Shown here one piece after another: positions 63,416 to 64,000 of a stretch of DNA of 64,000 nt. The position numbers were made by a program, and so were the translations under genes. Origin of the DNA: an uncultured Bacilli bacterium. GTDB lineage: Bacteria > Bacillota_I > Bacilli_A > RF39 > UBA660. Below the pieces are notes generated by a model. It was not told the origin of the DNA, ran no database searches, and worked only from the letters and a program-made list of their open reading frames with translations. Numbering within the stretch: the first letter of the stretch is position 1; every line of letters begins with the position of its first letter. The DNA lies in contig CAKOQQ010000001.1 in the NCBI GenBank assembly GCA_934101425.1, positions 124,001-188,000 of the forward strand, written 5' to 3'.

Positions 63416-64000
63416 ATGAAAATTGGCTTAGTACTAGAGGGCGGAGCTATGAGAGGAATGTATACCGCCGGAATATTAGATTGCTTTTTAGAAGAAAATA
63501 TAGTAGTTGATGAAGTAATTGGCGTATCTGCAGGAGCTTTATTCGGCGTAAATTATAAATCTAAGCAAAAAGGTAGAGCAATAAGATATAATAAAAAGTA
63601 TCTTAATGATAAGAATTATATGGGATTTTATTCGCTTATAAAAACAGGAAATATAATGAATAAGGATTTTTGTTTTAATGAGTTAGTAAATAAATTAGAT
63701 GTATTTGATTATGATACTTATAGAAATGATAAAACATTATTTTTTGCTACAGTTACTAATGTAAATACAGGAAAGTCTGAGTATAAAAATATATCAGATT
63801 TAAGTAAGAAATCTGATATGGAATATTTAAGAGCTTCTGGATCTATGCCATTTGTTTCTAAAATCGTTAAGGTAGATGATAATTACTATTTAGATGGTGC
63901 ATTATCAGATAGTATACCAATAAATAAAGCACTCAAAGATTGTGATAAAGTTATAGTAGTTCTTACTAGACCAAGGGGTTATAGGAAAAAGAAAAAATCT
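63416..64000 (+). CDS. Patatin-like phospholipase, N-terminal 195 residues (cut by window edge)
   Basis: ATG 63416 follows GGTGAT. The product begins MKIGLVLEGGAMRGMYTAG with the oxyanion-hole glycines. The nucleophile elbow is GVSAGALFG, and the catalytic Asp is in YLDGALSDSIPI. This is the Ser-Asp dyad of patatin-like lipases, close to the YjjU type of Bacillota. It probably cleaves membrane phospholipids. The reading frame is open at the window end. Confidence 0.92.
   Translation, partial: MKIGLVLEGGAMRGMYTAGILDCFLEENIVVDEVIGVSAGALFGVNYKSKQKGRAIRYNKKYLNDKNYMGFYSLIKTGNIMNKDFCFNELVNKLDVFDYDTYRNDKTLFFATVTNVNTGKSEYKNISDLSKKSDMEYLRASGSMPFVSKIVKVDDNYYLDGALSDSIPINKALKDCDKVIVVLTRPRGYRKKKKS

Overview
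The window is the replication-origin region of a very AT-rich, low-GC Bacillota chromosome. The gene order is Bacillus-like: yidC-rnpA-rpmH | dnaA-dnaN-recF-gyrB-gyrA, then tadA-dnaX-ybaB-recR-bofA-holB-ricT-trmN-rsmI-pth-mfd, then rplI-dnaB...walJ-rlmH, fba-murA, rpmE, rsmA, tilS-ftsH, uvrB, lgt, trxB, yvcK-whiA. TGA is used as an ordinary stop and the only tRNA is tRNA-Trp(CCA), so the code is standard and not that of Mycoplasma. A lipid II-type wall and some sporulation potential are suggested by murA, several wall hydrolases, SpoIIR, a BofA-like protein, WhiA and a SleB/CwlJ-like hydrolase. My inference is an uncultured, host-associated Bacilli lineage (RF39/Erysipelotrichia-like); the sequence alone does not settle the name.

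Layout. 1-702 is the leftward arm (yidC, rnpA, rpmH). 703-984 is oriC with DnaA boxes, and a second box cluster lies before dnaN. From 985 to 45,284 every convincing gene points rightward, co-directional with replication. A ComK-family competence regulator sits between dnaN and recF. Six parS sites at an exact 36-bp period follow gyrA, then the small SRP RNA. A perfect Noc-binding site lies inside rsmI. At 20,791 a Noc protein has the Noc-type DNA-recognition residues but a roughly 500-residue Pro/Val/Glu-rich tail. At 23,217 a type IV pseudopilin ends in an adenine-poor, GC-rich, NNC-codon-rich 3' segment that looks like the variable repeat of a diversity-generating retroelement (DGR). A CotH kinase / lamin-tail / VTC / DUF4956 cassette lies at 40,222-45,284.

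After 45.3 kb orientation becomes mixed. This part holds a polysaccharide deacetylase with a small membrane partner, a GdpP-like c-di-AMP phosphodiesterase, pgi with a leader peptide and attenuator-like hairpin, uvrB, lgt, trxB, yvcK and whiA. It then passes into an accessory zone (56.0-63.4 kb) with a decaying surface-protein locus, a membrane-anchored HNH nuclease, a LysM amidase, a SleB-like hydrolase, a Cys/His/Asp transglutaminase-like protein, tRNA-Trp, a NUDIX hydrolase and a GNAT enzyme. A truncated patatin-like phospholipase ends the window.

How the parts fit together. The first 30 kb is a replication, repair and chromosome-organisation block: initiator, clamp, clamp loader, gyrase, helicase, RecF/RecR/Mfd, parS and Noc sites. 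Genes for tRNA and rRNA modification and wall synthesis are interleaved. ComK plus a type IV pseudopilin suggests DNA uptake or surface pili. The best candidates for something undescribed are the diversified pseudopilin, the long-tailed Noc with its near-consensus sites, and the origin-linked ComK with palindromic operators.
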